A stretch of 64,000 nucleotides of DNA. Origin: Pseudomonadota bacterium (GTDB lineage Bacteria; Pseudomonadota; Gammaproteobacteria; Xanthomonadales; Rhodanobacteraceae). Numbering within the stretch: position 1 is the first letter of the stretch; every line of letters begins with the position of its first letter. Below are positions 1 through 10,217 of the stretch, one piece after another. The stretch is taken from assembly GCA_029779475.1 (NCBI GenBank), contig JAKPAN010000033.1, forward strand, positions 1-64,000. Reading direction: 5' to 3'. The notes under the pieces were generated by a model. The model did no database searches. It was not told where the DNA came from and saw only the letters and a list, made by a program, of their open reading frames with translations. The position numbers were made by a program, and so were the translations under genes.

Positions 1-2168
1 ACGTCGTCGAGGCGCATGCTGAGCGCGATGCGCTGGCGCTGCAGATCGACTTCCATGACCTTGACCTTGACGATGTCGCCGGCCTTCACCGCTTCGCGCG
101 GGTCGCGCACGAAGGTGTGCGACAGCGCGGACACATGCACGAGGCCGTCCTGGTGCACGCCGATGTCGACGAACGCGCCGAACGCGGCGACGTTGGTGAC
201 ACGGCCTTCGAGCACCATGCCGACGACGAGATCCTTCACGTCCTCGACGCCTTCGGCGAAGGTCGGCGCGACGAAATCCGGACGCGGATCGCGGCCGGGT
301 TTTTCGAGTTCGCGCAGGATGTCGCGCACGGTCGGCACGCCGAAACGCTCGTCGGTGTAGTCCTCGGCGCGCAGGCTGCGCAGGAACGCACCATCGCCGA
401 TGAGTGCCTTCACCTCGCGCCCGCAGTTCTTGATGATGCGCTCGACGACGGGATACGCCTCGGGATGCACGCCGCTCGCGTCGAGCGGGTCGGCGCCCTG
501 CGCGATGCGCAAAAAGCCCGCGCTCTGCTCGAACGCCTTGTCGCCGAGGCGCGGCACTTTCTTCAACGCCACACGCGTGGCGAACGCGCCGTGCTCGTCG
601 CGGAATTTGACGATGTTTTCGGCAACGCTCGACGACAGCCCCGCGACGCGCGCGAGCAGCGGCGCGGACGCGGTATTCACGTCGACGCCGACGGCGTTCA
701 CGCAGTCCTCCACGCGCGCATCGAGCGCGCGCGCGAGGCGATACTGGTTGACGTCATGCTGGTACTGGCCGACGCCGATCGCCTTCGGTTCGATCTTGAC
801 CAGTTCGGCGAGCGGATCCTGCAGGCGCCGCGCGATCGACACGGCGCCGCGCAGGGACACGTCGAGATCGGGAAATTCCTTCGCCGCGAGTTCCGACGCG
901 GAATACACTGACGCGCCCGCTTCGCTGACGACGATCTTGGAAATCTTCGCGCGTTCGCCAATCTTCTTGATGAGTTCTCCGGCGAGCTTGTCGGTTTCGC
1001 GCGAGGCGGTGCCGTTGCCGATCGCGATGAGTTCGACGCGGTGCTTGAGGCACAGCGCGCCAAGCTCGGCGAGCGACTGATCCCATTGCCGGCGCGGTTC
1101 GTGCGGATACACGGTCGTTGTCGCGAGCAGTTTGCCGGTCGCGTCGACGACGGCCACTTTCACGCCGGTGCGGATGCCGGGATCGAGGCCCATCACCGTC
1201 TTCGAACCTGCAGGTGCGGCGAGCATGAGGTCCTTGAGGTTGTCGCCGAACACGCGGATCGCTTCTTCTTCGGCTGCTTCGCGGGCGCGCGTGAACAGGT
1301 CGAGCGTCAGCGACAAATGCAGCTTCACGCGCCAGGTGAGCCGTGCGGTGTCGAGCAGCCACGCGTCGGCGGCGCGACCGCGCGCGGCAATCCCGGCAGC
1401 CGCGGCGACGCGCGCTTCGGCTTCGGCGTGACCTTGTTCGGGTTCGGCGGTCGGCGCGAATTCGAGCGAGAGCACGCCCTCGTTGCGCGCGCGCATGAGC
1501 GCGAGCAGACGGTGCGAGGGAATCTTGCCGATCGCTTCGGCGTGGTCGAAGTAGTCGCGGAATTTCGCGCCTTCGTTCTCCTTGCCCTCGACGACTTTCG
1601 CGCGGATCTGACCGTGCTTCCACGTCCATTCGCGCAGGCTGTCGACGAGTGCGGCATCTTCGGCGATCGTTTCCATGAGGATCTGGCGCGCGCCGTCGAG
1701 TGCGGCTTTCACGTCGGCGACGCCTTTCTCCGCATCGACGAAAGCCGCTGCGCGTTCTTCCGGCGCGATCGCCGGATCGTCGCGCAGCGCGAACGCGAGC
1801 GGTTCGAGGCCGGCTTCGCGCGCGATCTGTGCCTTCGTGCGGCGCTTGGGCTTGTACGGCAGATAGAGGTCTTCGAGGCGCGCCTTGGTGTCGGCTTCGA
1901 GGATGCGCTCGCGCAAGGCGTCGTCGAGTTTGCCTTGTTCGTCGATGCTGGCGAGGATCGCGGCGCGGCGGTCTTCGAGTTCGCGCAGGTAGCCGAGACG
2001 TTCTTCGAGCAGGCGCAACTGCGTGTCGTCGAGCCCGCCGGTGACTTCCTTGCGGTAGCGCGCGATGAACGGCACGGTCGCGCCGCCGTCGAGCAGTTCC
2101 ACGGCAGCTTTTACCTGCGCCGGCTGCGCGGCGATGTCCTGGGCGATGCGGTGTTCGATGGAGAGCAT
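1..2168 (-). CDS. tex: Tex-family S1 RNA-binding protein (3' end cut by window)
   Basis: The minus-strand frame is open from ATG at 2168 to the window edge (about 722 codons); it is missing from the ORF track because its stop lies outside. The protein starts [19 protein letters not shown] and follows the Tex layout: N-terminal helical region ([21 protein letters not shown]), a YqgF/RNase H-like domain ([17 protein letters not shown]), helix-hairpin-helix repeats ([16 protein letters not shown]) and a C-terminal S1 domain ([22 protein letters not shown]). Tex proteins bind nucleic acid and influence transcription; their exact role differs between species. Full-length members have roughly 770-790 residues, so only about the last 50-70 are missing. 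The long 754..2373 minus ORF in the track is a shadow frame of this gene. Confidence 0.95.
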   Translation of the reverse strand, partial: MLSIEHRIAQDIAAQPAQVKAAVELLDGGATVPFIARYRKEVTGGLDDTQLRLLEERLGYLRELEDRRAAILASIDEQGKLDDALRERILEADTKARLEDLYLPYKPKRRTKAQIAREAGLEPLAFALRDDPAIAPEERAAAFVDAEKGVADVKAALDGARQILMETIAEDAALVDSLREWTWKHGQIRAKVVEGKENEGAKFRDYFDHAEAIGKIPSHRLLALMRARNEGVLSLEFAPTAEPEQGHAEAEARVAAAAGIAARGRAADAWLLDTARLTWRVKLHLSLTLDLFTRAREAAEEEAIRVFGDNLKDLMLAAPAGSKTVMGLDPGIRTGVKVAVVDATGKLLATTTVYPHEPRRQWDQSLAELGALCLKHRVELIAIGNGTASRETDKLAGELIKKIGERAKISKIVVSEAGASVYSASELAAKEFPDLDVSLRGAVSIARRLQDPLAELVKIEPKAIGVGQYQHDVNQYRLARALDARVEDCVNAVGVDVNTASAPLLARVAGLSSSVAENIVKFRDEHGAFATRVALKKVPRLGDKAFEQSAGFLRIAQGADPLDASGVHPEAYPVVERIIKNCGREVKALIGDGAFLRSLRAEDYTDERFGVPTVRDILRELEKPGRDPRPDFVAPTFAEGVEDVKDLVVGMVLEGRVTNVAAFGAFVDIGVHQDGLVHVSALSHTFVRDPREAVKAGDIVKVKVMEVDLQRQRIALSMRLDD

Positions 2169-2219
2169 GCGGTCTTGCAAGTCCTGTTGTGCGTTGGATA
2201 AATGACGCGAAAACACGAA

Positions 2220-2237
2220 AGGCCGCGATAGCGGCCT
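2220..2237 (-). promoter_or_regulatory. Hairpin in the tex leader
   Basis: A perfect 7-bp inverted repeat AGGCCGC-GATA-GCGGCCT lies about 50 nt upstream of the tex start. On the minus strand it is followed by TTTCGTGTTTT, so it resembles an intrinsic terminator or a leader attenuator. No function can be assigned from sequence alone. Confidence 0.3.
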
Positions 2238-2329
2238 CGAGGGAACTGTAGCAGTACGGATCGCGCATGCCGATGCTTGCGCCGCGCGCTCGACTAGAAT
2301 AGGCGGCCACGCAAACCGCAGAGAACCGC

Positions 2330-2674
2330 ATGTCCACGATTCCGCCGTGCCCGCAGTGCACGCTCGAAAACACCTACCCCGACGGCGACAACTTCGTCTG
2401 CGCCGATTGCGGCTACGAATGGCCGCAGGCCGCCGCATCGAGCGAAGGTTCGACGCTGGTCGTGCGCGACAGCAACGGCAACGCGCTCGCCAACGGCGAC
2501 ACCGTGGTCGTCATCAAGGACCTCAAGGTCAAGGGTTCGTCGATTCCGCTCAAGCAGGGCACGGTGATCAAGAACATCCGCCTCGTCGAGGACGACGCCG
2601 AGCATATCGAAGGCAATTCGGACAAGATCAAGGGACTCGTGCTCAAGGTTTGTTTTTTGCGCAAGGCGAATTGA
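2330..2674 (+). CDS. yjdM: PhnA/YjdM-like zinc-ribbon protein
   Basis: A protein of 114 residues with an N-terminal zinc ribbon made of two Cys pairs (CPQC and CADC, residues about 8-27) and a C-terminal beta-rich domain ([25 protein letters not shown]). Length and order match the PhnA/YjdM family, once linked to phosphonate use by its position in E. coli but of unsettled function. It is divergent from tex and convergent with frmA. A candidate -10 TAGAAT lies at about 2295, some 30 nt upstream of the ATG. Family assignment is firm; cellular role is unknown. Confidence 0.9.
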   Translation: MSTIPPCPQCTLENTYPDGDNFVCADCGYEWPQAAASSEGSTLVVRDSNGNALANGDTVVVIKDLKVKGSSIPLKQGTVIKNIRLVEDDAEHIEGNSDKIKGLVLKVCFLRKAN

Positions 2675-2712
2675 ACCGTCGAATTCGCCTCGCCGGAGCG
2701 GCTCCTGAAATG

Positions 2713-2732
2713 CGCGGCCAAGGATGGCCGCG
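2713..2732. terminator. Hairpin between convergent phnA-like gene and frmA
   Basis: A perfect 8-bp stem (CGCGGCCA with loop AGGA and TGGCCGCG) lies in the 133-nt gap between two convergent genes. It has no T-run on either side, so it is only a weak candidate for a bidirectional terminator. Confidence 0.3.
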
Positions 2733-2807
2733 AACGGAATCAGCGCAGTCGCTGCTCCGGTGTATTCGCAATCTTGACCAGATCGCAACGATCCCGGACG
2801 GATCGCA

Positions 2808-4455
<1,648 letters not shown>

Positions 4456-4456
4456 C

Positions 4457-5434
4457 TCAGCGCGCGAGCGCCTGCACGCCGTCGATTTCGACGAGCAACT
4501 CACGGCGGCAGATGTCGCCGGCGAGCAGCAGCACGCCGCTCGCGTGCGGCGCGTGCATGGCGATCGCATGCGCGACCGCATCCGCCTGCGCGCAATCGCG
4601 CACGTAGGCCTTGAGCAGTGCGCGCTCGCCGAACGTGCCGTGCGTGGCGGCGACGAGGCTGTCGAGGTTGGCGAAGGTTTCGTGCAGTTGCGCGGACAAG
4701 TCGTCCTCGTGGCGCGAGGCGTGGCCGACGACGGCGGCGGTGCCGGAAATCAGAAGCTGGTCCGCGTCGGTGCGCATCGCGCGCGCGAAAGTCGGCGCGA
4801 TGCGGCCGTATTCGCGCGGATAGCGCCACGCGCTGACCTGTCGCGGATTCTCGATCGAGGCGCCGTTGTTGCGCGCGGCGATGCCGTACACGAGCAGGCG
4901 GCGCGCGTCGCCGTGGCCGCCGATCGCGGTCGCGGCGGGATAACTTGCGTCGTGGAAATCGACCATGCCGCGCGCGCGGCCTTCGCAGAAGCGGCGATAA
5001 CGTTCCTCGTCGCCGTCGCCGAGGTTGATCGCGTCGAGGTAGTTCCACAGGCGCAGGAAATGCGGCGTGTCGCTCGCTTCGGCGAACGCGATCAGTTGCG
5101 CGTACGCGCTTTCCGCGGCGGCGCCGATGTCGTCGCCGATCTCGTCGACTTCGATGGCGAGGAACAGGTATTCGCCATCGCTGCTCCAGCGCAGCGCGCC
5201 TTCGCGTCCGCTGCGCACGCGCGAGGCGCTGCGCCAGACTTCGACGACGGGCTCGGACAACGGTTCGAGCGCGACGCGCACGACGCGCGGATCGTCCGGC
5301 GCGGCGAAGCGCGAACCGAAACCGATCACCGCAAGCACGTCGTCGCCGTGCAGCAACGCGGCCGCGTCGACCTGCTCGTAACGCACGCCGAGCGGCGACA
5401 AGGGCGCGGTGGATTGGCTCATCGGTTCAAGCAT
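4457..5434 (-). CDS. xanB2: XanB2-like chorismatase (chorismate to hydroxybenzoates)
   Basis: A protein of 325 residues of the FkbO/Hyg5/XanB2 chorismatase family. The family signature region is clear: FLRLWNYLDAINLGDG followed by ERYRRFCEGRARGM (residues about 128-157), and the C-terminal half keeps the YjgF-like fold pattern (LLISGTAAVVGHAS, LLLAGDICRRELLVEIDG). In Xanthomonas, XanB2 cleaves chorismate to 3- and 4-hydroxybenzoate, feeding xanthomonadin and ubiquinone; the same role is inferred here from the adjacent pigment genes. It is divergent from the ACP gene across an 83-bp gap holding an inverted repeat. ATG 5422 (MSQSTAPLSP) is an alternative start. Substrate split between 3- and 4-hydroxybenzoate cannot be read from sequence. 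Confidence 0.87.
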   Translation of the reverse strand: MLEPMSQSTAPLSPLGVRYEQVDAAALLHGDDVLAVIGFGSRFAAPDDPRVVRVALEPLSEPVVEVWRSASRVRSGREGALRWSSDGEYLFLAIEVDEIGDDIGAAAESAYAQLIAFAEASDTPHFLRLWNYLDAINLGDGDEERYRRFCEGRARGMVDFHDASYPAATAIGGHGDARRLLVYGIAARNNGASIENPRQVSAWRYPREYGRIAPTFARAMRTDADQLLISGTAAVVGHASRHEDDLSAQLHETFANLDSLVAATHGTFGERALLKAYVRDCAQADAVAHAIAMHAPHASGVLLLAGDICRRELLVEIDGVQALAR

Positions 5435-5445
5435 CGAAACGTCGA

Positions 5446-5490
5446 AAAAGGCCGGGAAACGGGCGCGGATGATACACTGGCCGGCCTTTT
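5446..5490. promoter_or_regulatory. 10-bp inverted repeat in the xanB2/ACP divergent promoter region
   Basis: Two perfect arms, AAAAGGCCGG (5446-5455) and CCGGCCTTTT (5481-5490), flank 25 nt that include GATACACT, a possible -10 element for the ACP gene. The position between two divergent pigment genes suits an operator. The arms could also form a stem with a T-run on the plus strand, so a transcription stop is an alternative. Confidence 0.4.
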
Positions 5491-5517
5491 CACCGCCCAG
5501 CCACGCCAGCGCACCGC

Positions 5518-5805
5518 ATGGACACGACCGCCAGCCCGCAGACGCCCGCCGAGCACGAACTCGCGCAGCTCATCGTCGACAGTCTCAACATCGACTGGAT
5601 CAAAGCCGATGCGATCGCACCCGAGACGCCACTCTTCGGCGGCGGCGACCTCGGCCTCGATTCGATCGACGCGCTCGAACTCGCGCTTGCCGTCTCGAAG
5701 CGCTACGGCTTCCAGCTGCGCTCGGACAATCCCGACAACAAGCAGATCTTCGGCAGCCTGCGCGCGCTTTCGGCGCACATCGAGGCGCATCGCGCCGCCG
5801 CCTGA
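5518..5805 (+). CDS. Acyl carrier protein of the aryl-polyene pathway
   Basis: A protein of 95 residues with the phosphopantetheine site GLDSIDALEL (Ser about residue 49), acidic helix II and a family-typical length. By context it carries the hydroxybenzoyl starter and the growing polyene, as XanC does in Xanthomonas and ApeE/ApeF do in aryl-polyene clusters. Those clusters usually have two ACPs; only this one is visible here. The gene stands alone on the plus strand, divergent from the chorismatase and convergent with the halogenase-like gene, whose stop is 14 nt away. Confidence 0.92.
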   Translation: MDTTASPQTPAEHELAQLIVDSLNIDWIKADAIAPETPLFGGGDLGLDSIDALELALAVSKRYGFQLRSDNPDNKQIFGSLRALSAHIEAHRAAA

Positions 5806-5818
5806 GGCGGCGCATCGC

Positions 5819-7144
5819 TCACGCCGCATCGACCGGCGTGTTGCCGCCGCTGAATTGCAGCTTGTTCTGGCGCTCGCGTTCGGCCAGTTCCGCGCGCCAC
5901 GCGCGCCAGTTGAACAGGCCCGTCATCGCATAGATGAACTTGAACAGGTACAGGCGCCGGCGCACGGGCGCGTTGTCGAAGACGTCGCCGGCCAGCATCG
6001 AGATCACGCCCTGCTCGACTTTCAGGATGTTGCGCGGCCGCGCGAACAGCATGCGCATGACCGGCGAATTGAAGCGCACGATGAACCACGAAAACACGCG
6101 CACGCCGCGGCGGACGCGCTTGCCGTAACGCACCTGCAGCGACTTCTCGCGCGCCGGGTTCTTGAGTGACACGTCGATCAGCTCGGCCGCGCGCAGACCG
6201 TTGTCCATCGCCAGGTACACGCCGGACGAGAACACCGGATCGACGAACGCCCAGGCGTCGCCAGCCATGATCCAGCCCGGCCCGGCCATGCGTTCGCAGG
6301 CGTAGGAATAGTTGCCCGTCACGCGCACCTCGCCGATGCGCTGCGCGCCCTGCATGCGCCGCGCGGCCTCGGGCATGAGCGCGATCGTCTGCATGAGGAA
6401 TTCCTCGTTGCGGCCGCGGCGCTGCTTGAGGTATTCGGGCCGGCACACGCAGCCCACGCTCATCACGCCGTCGGGCAGCGGGATGAACCACGCCCAGCCG
6501 TGGTCGAAGCGGAAGATGCTGACATTGCCCGCGTCCTCGCCCGGCCGTGTTTCGACGCCGCTGAAGTGCGCGAAGATCGCTGCGCTCTGATGCGCGTCGT
6601 TCTTGCGCTTGAGCTTGAGCGCCTTGCCGAGCAGCGTGTCGCGGCCGCTCGCGTCGACGAGGTATTTCGCGCGTACGGTCAACGCGCCTTCGTCGTCCGT
6701 CGCCTGCGCGACGACATGGCCGATGCCGCCGAGTTCGACGCTGTCCACCTTCACACCTTCGCGCGCGTCGGCGCCGCTCTCGCGTGCATGCGCGAACAGC
6801 ATCGCGTCGAAATCCTCGCGCTTGACCTGGAACGCCTGCGGCGGCGATCCGCCGAGCGCGCGGCGGAAATGGAACGTGCGATAGCCGCCGTCCGCGGACG
6901 GGAAGTCCGCCGCGAATTTCGGCACGCCGATCGCGCGCACCTTGTCGAGCACGCCGAGCTCCTCGAACAGCGGCAGGTTGCACGGCAGCAGCGATTCGCC
7001 GATGTGGAACCGCGGATGGCGATCCTTTTCCAGCAGCAGCACGTCGTGGCCGAGACGGCGCAGCGCGGTCGCCGCGCTCGTGCCGGCGGGGCCGCCGCCG
7101 ACGATGAGTACGTCGCAGTCGATCGTGCGCGCGGATGCCTGCAT
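5819..7144 (-). CDS. FAD-dependent halogenase-like oxidoreductase
   Basis: Flavoprotein of 441 residues from ATG 7144 (MQASARTIDCDVLIVGGG). It has the N-terminal dinucleotide-binding GGGPAGTSAATALRRLG, the second FAD motif around MAGDAWAFVDPVFSSG, and GWAWFIPLP (residues about 225-233), which fits the WxWxIP signature of flavin-dependent halogenases. In Xanthomonas an enzyme of this class lies in the brominated xanthomonadin locus, so pigment halogenation is the likely role; related FAD hydroxylases and reductases are the alternative. A start 14 codons upstream (7186) is open, but its ATG would overlap a possible ATG of the divergent membrane gene on the other strand, leaving no room for either ribosome site, so the inner start is preferred. 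Confidence 0.82.
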   Translation of the reverse strand: MQASARTIDCDVLIVGGGPAGTSAATALRRLGHDVLLLEKDRHPRFHIGESLLPCNLPLFEELGVLDKVRAIGVPKFAADFPSADGGYRTFHFRRALGGSPPQAFQVKREDFDAMLFAHARESGADAREGVKVDSVELGGIGHVVAQATDDEGALTVRAKYLVDASGRDTLLGKALKLKRKNDAHQSAAIFAHFSGVETRPGEDAGNVSIFRFDHGWAWFIPLPDGVMSVGCVCRPEYLKQRRGRNEEFLMQTIALMPEAARRMQGAQRIGEVRVTGNYSYACERMAGPGWIMAGDAWAFVDPVFSSGVYLAMDNGLRAAELIDVSLKNPAREKSLQVRYGKRVRRGVRVFSWFIVRFNSPVMRMLFARPRNILKVEQGVISMLAGDVFDNAPVRRRLYLFKFIYAMTGLFNWRAWRAELAERERQNKLQFSGGNTPVDAA

Positions 7145-7235
7145 GTCGTCGTCCTCGTCGTCGCCGTGGGTGTGCAAGGTACGCATGGTACATTTCGCCG
7201 CGATCCGCTACCTGCATGCCGTTGCGCTTTTTGCG

Positions 7236-7985
7236 ATGAACGCCGCCAGCCTCGACTCTCCCGCCCCGCCGACGGCGAATGCCGCGCGGCGTTCGCGCAT
7301 GGTCGTTGCCGGCATCGCGACGTACATCGTGCTTGCCGCGACGGCGCTGTGCTTCGACCGTCCGCTGCTCGCCGCGTTCGCGGTGTTCGTACTCGTCGCC
7401 GCCGTGCTCTCGCCCGCGTTGCGCAAGCACAGCGCAAAGGCGTGGTGTGCGCTCGCCGCAAGCGCGGCGCTGATCGCGTGGCTGGCGATGCGCGACGCGA
7501 GCTGGCTGCTGCTCGACGCAGTGCCGATCATCGTCAACCTCGCGCTGTGCACGCTGTTCGCGCGCACGCTCGTCGCCGGACGCACGCCGCTGATCGCGCG
7601 CTTCATCGCGATCATCGAAAGCCCCGAGCGCCTGCGCGATGCGCGCGTCGCGAACTACGCGCGGCAACTCACCTTCGCATGGGCATTCGTGCTCGGCGCG
7701 CAGGCCGCGCTGCTCGCGCTCATCGTGCTGGCGATGCCGCACGGGCTGCTCGCGATGTCCGGCGTCGATGCGCCGCGCCTCGCCGCGCCGGCGTGGACGT
7801 GGTACCTGCACGTCGGCAGCTATCTGCTCGTCGCCGCGTTCCTCGCGCTCGAATACGCGTGGCGGCGCTGGCACCTGCGCCACATCGCGCATCCGCCGCT
7901 GGCGAAGTTCGCGCTGGCGCTCGTGCAGCGCTGGCCCGCGCTGGTGCAAAGCCTCGGCGACGATGCGCCGCGGAGCGCGCGATGA
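7236..7985 (+). CDS. Integral membrane protein of aryl-polyene clusters (COG4648-like)
   Basis: From ATG 7236 the product has 249 residues and about six hydrophobic segments (MVVAGIATYIVLAATALCF, LLAAFAVFVLVAAVL, AWCALAASAALIAWL, FAWAFVLGAQAALLALIVL, YLLVAAFLALEYAW). Size, topology and position directly before the dehydratase and acyltransferase match the COG4648-type membrane protein (ApeG-like) found in aryl-polyene clusters; its biochemical role is unknown. A longer start at 7185 (MVHFAAIRYLH) is possible but would collide with the halogenase start region. The stop overlaps the next gene by ATGA, indicating an operon that runs to the exporter gene. Confidence 0.75.
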   Translation: MNAASLDSPAPPTANAARRSRMVVAGIATYIVLAATALCFDRPLLAAFAVFVLVAAVLSPALRKHSAKAWCALAASAALIAWLAMRDASWLLLDAVPIIVNLALCTLFARTLVAGRTPLIARFIAIIESPERLRDARVANYARQLTFAWAFVLGAQAALLALIVLAMPHGLLAMSGVDAPRLAAPAWTWYLHVGSYLLVAAFLALEYAWRRWHLRHIAHPPLAKFALALVQRWPALVQSLGDDAPRSAR

Positions 7986-8281
7986 GCGAGGCGACCATCG
8001 TACGCGAGCGATTTCCCATCGACGCGGATCATCCGAGCCTGCCCGGCCATTTCCCCGGCCAGCCGGTCGTGCCCGGCGTGGTGCTGCTCGACCGCATCGC
8101 GGCGGCGATCGAGCGCGCGGACGCGGGTTCGCTGCGCCGCATCGGCGCGGTGAAATTCCTCGCGCCCGTGCTGCCGGGCGAAACCATCGAATGCGTCGTC
8201 ACGCGTGACGGCGAACGCGTGCGCTTCCATGCGACGCGCGACGACACCGTCGTTCTGCGCGGCGACGGTACGCTCGCATGA
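7982..8281 (+). CDS. Hot-dog 3-hydroxyacyl-ACP dehydratase-like protein (ApeI-like)
   Basis: A protein of 99 residues, short for FabZ (about 150). It has the FabZ-type active-site stretch HPSLPGHFPGQPVVPGV (residues about 17-33) with the catalytic His, then a short beta core (IGAVKFLAPVLPGETIECVV). In characterised aryl-polyene pathways a small dehydratase of this type (ApeI) pairs with ApeP as a heterodimer; the partner here is probably the gene at 13724. Start and stop both overlap neighbours by ATGA, so it is translationally coupled on both sides. Confidence 0.85.
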   Translation: MSEATIVRERFPIDADHPSLPGHFPGQPVVPGVVLLDRIAAAIERADAGSLRRIGAVKFLAPVLPGETIECVVTRDGERVRFHATRDDTVVLRGDGTLA

Positions 8282-9255
8282 GCGCGCCCGCGAACGAACA
8301 TTGGAGCGCACGCAAGGAAGGCGGCGGCCGCTTCGCGCTGTGGCTGATCCGCACGATCGGCCTCCAGTGCGGGCGCGGTTTCGCGCGACTGTGCCTGTAT
8401 CCGATCACGCTGTATTTCTTTTTCCGGCGTTCGTACGAGCGGCGCGTGTCGTACGCGTTTTTCGAGCGCGTCACCGGCCAGCGGCCGAGTGCGTGGCAGG
8501 TGATGCGCCACATCCACCGCTTCGCCGGCACGATGCTCGACCGCGTGTTCCTGCTCGCCGAACGCTTCACGCGGTTCGACGTGCGCATGCACGGCCTCGA
8601 CGAACTCAAGGCGCGCATGCGCCCGGATCGCGGCGTGCTGTTGCTCGGCGCGCACGTCGGCAGTTTCGAGGTATTGCGCGTGGCGACGATCGGCCAACCG
8701 GACGTGAAGCTGCGCGTCGTGCTCGATACGCAGAAAACGCCGGCGCTGACCGAACTCCTGCACGCGCTCAATCCCGACATCGGCCTCGGCGTCATCGATG
8801 CCTCGCGGCCCGGCAACGAGATCGTACTCGCGCTCGCCGAAGCGCTCGGCGAAGGCGCGCTGGCAACACTGCTCGCCGACCGCGCGCGCGAAGGCGAACA
8901 AACCGTGCTCGTCGATTTCTTCGGCGAGCCCGCGCCGTTCCCGGTCGCGCCGTTCGCGCTCGGCGGCATCCTCAAGGTGCCGGTCGTGTTGTGCCTGGGC
9001 ATGTACCGCGGCGGCAATCGCTACGACGTCCATTTCGAGCCACTCGCCGACGAACTGCCGTCCGGCCGCCGCGAGCGCGACGCCGCCGTGCGCGCGCTCG
9101 CGCAAGCGTACGCGGCGCGGCTCGAACATCACGTCAAACAAGATCCCTGCAACTGGTTCAACTGGCATGACTTCTGGAATCCCGAAGGCCGCGGCGTCGA
9201 TGCTGGCCGCGACGCTGCTCGCGGCGTCGCCCACGTCGCGCGCGACGCCGCCTGA
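8278..9255 (+). CDS. LpxL/HtrB-like acyltransferase of the pigment locus
   Basis: A protein of 325 residues with a membrane-proximal N-terminal segment (ARLCLYPITLYFFFRRS) and the acyltransferase motif HVGSFE (an H-x4-E version of H-x4-D/E) in LLLGAHVGSFEVLR, residues about 122-135, followed by LLADRAREGEQTVLVDFFGE. This matches the lysophospholipid/lipid A late acyltransferase fold. In aryl-polyene clusters such enzymes are proposed to attach the polyene acyl chain to a lipid or sugar anchor; the acceptor is unknown. Start overlaps the dehydratase stop by ATGA. The 3' end overlaps the signal-peptide region of the next gene by almost 90 nt. Confidence 0.87.
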   Translation: MSAPANEHWSARKEGGGRFALWLIRTIGLQCGRGFARLCLYPITLYFFFRRSYERRVSYAFFERVTGQRPSAWQVMRHIHRFAGTMLDRVFLLAERFTRFDVRMHGLDELKARMRPDRGVLLLGAHVGSFEVLRVATIGQPDVKLRVVLDTQKTPALTELLHALNPDIGLGVIDASRPGNEIVLALAEALGEGALATLLADRAREGEQTVLVDFFGEPAPFPVAPFALGGILKVPVVLCLGMYRGGNRYDVHFEPLADELPSGRRERDAAVRALAQAYAARLEHHVKQDPCNWFNWHDFWNPEGRGVDAGRDAARGVAHVARDAA

Positions 9256-9820
9256 CGCCGCGCACCTCGTCGTCCAACTCAAACGTGCCCCGCCTGCGCG
9301 CACCGCGTACACCGAAGTGCGCTTCTCGGGCCTGCTCGACCGCCCGTTGATCCTACGCGGCGAGATGGAATACCTCGGCCCCGGCAAGCTCGCCAAGCGC
9401 GTCGACAAGCCGTACCGAGAACAAACCTCCGTCGAGAACGGCACCGCGACGATGCAACGCGGCGACAAGCCCGCGCGTTCGTTGCCGCTCGCGCAGATCC
9501 CGGAACTCGAAAGTTTCCTGCGCGGTTTTTCCGCGCTGCTCGGCGGCGACGCGCAAACGCTCACCCGGGACTTCACGCTCGACGCCAGCGGCAACGACGC
9601 GCGCTGGCAGATCGTGCTCAAACCCCGTGACGCGCGTCTCGCGCGCCGCGTCGAATCCATCCGCGTCGACGGCGCCGCCAGCGAACCGCTGTGCTTCCGC
9701 ACCCACGAAGCCGACGGCGACGACAGCGCGCTCCTCGTCGGACCGCTCGCTGCAACAACGCTGCCGCCGCGCGTATCGACGATGCAAGTCGATGCGCTCT
9801 GCCGTGGCGTCAAGCCGTGA
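9167..9820 (+). CDS. LolA-like periplasmic carrier of the pigment locus
   Basis: From ATG 9167 it has 217 residues: a signal peptide (MTSGIPKAAASMLAATLLA, cleavage near SRA), then a LolA-like beta sheet pattern (YTEVRFSGLLDRPLILRGEMEYLGPGKLAKRV) and a short helix before the last strands. Such LolA-like proteins occur beside MMPL exporters in aryl-polyene clusters and are thought to carry the lipid-linked pigment across the periplasm. ATG 9200 (MLAATLLAAS) is an alternative start. The long overlap with the acyltransferase gene depends on which start is used. Function is inferred from family and neighbours. Confidence 0.75.
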   Translation: MTSGIPKAAASMLAATLLAASPTSRATPPDAAHLVVQLKRAPPARTAYTEVRFSGLLDRPLILRGEMEYLGPGKLAKRVDKPYREQTSVENGTATMQRGDKPARSLPLAQIPELESFLRGFSALLGGDAQTLTRDFTLDASGNDARWQIVLKPRDARLARRVESIRVDGAASEPLCFRTHEADGDDSALLVGPLAATTLPPRVSTMQVDALCRGVKP

Positions 9821-9842
9821 CCCCCGCGAAAGAGGACAGGCC

Positions 9843-10190
9843 ATGAAATACCAAGGCAGCTGCCACTGCGGCGACATCCGTTTCGAAGTCGAAGGCACCC
9901 TCGACCATGCGACCGCCTGCAATTGCTCGATCTGCGAACGCAAGGGCTCGCTGCTGTGGTTCGTGCCGCGCGCGGCGTTCCACTTGCTGACGCCGCAGGA
10001 AAACGTCGCGAGCTACACGTTCAACAAGCATGCGATCGCGCACCGTTTCTGCAAGCGCTGCGGCATGCATCCCTATGCCGAAGGCGCGATGCCCGACGGC
10101 TCGCCGATCGCCGCGATCAACATCCGCTGCCTCGAAGGCATCGACCTCGGCGCCGTGCCGGTCAACCACTACGACGGCCGCGCGCTGTGA
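9843..10190 (+). CDS. GFA-family (glutathione-dependent formaldehyde-activating-like) zinc protein
   Basis: A protein of 115 residues starting at ATG 9843 after a purine-rich site (AGAGGACAGG). The Cys pattern CHCG ... CNCSIC ... CKRCG is typical of the GFA family, which has two zinc sites. Most members are uncharacterised, and the family name should not be read as proof of formaldehyde chemistry. It sits between the LolA-like and MMPL genes with gaps of about 22 and 27 nt, so it is probably cotranscribed with them, although GFA proteins are not standard aryl-polyene components. The frmA gene 6 kb away gives no further support for a joint role. Confidence 0.88.
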   Translation: MKYQGSCHCGDIRFEVEGTLDHATACNCSICERKGSLLWFVPRAAFHLLTPQENVASYTFNKHAIAHRFCKRCGMHPYAEGAMPDGSPIAAINIRCLEGIDLGAVPVNHYDGRAL

Positions 10191-10217
10191 CGCAGACGGC
10201 TTCGCGCGGACGCACGC

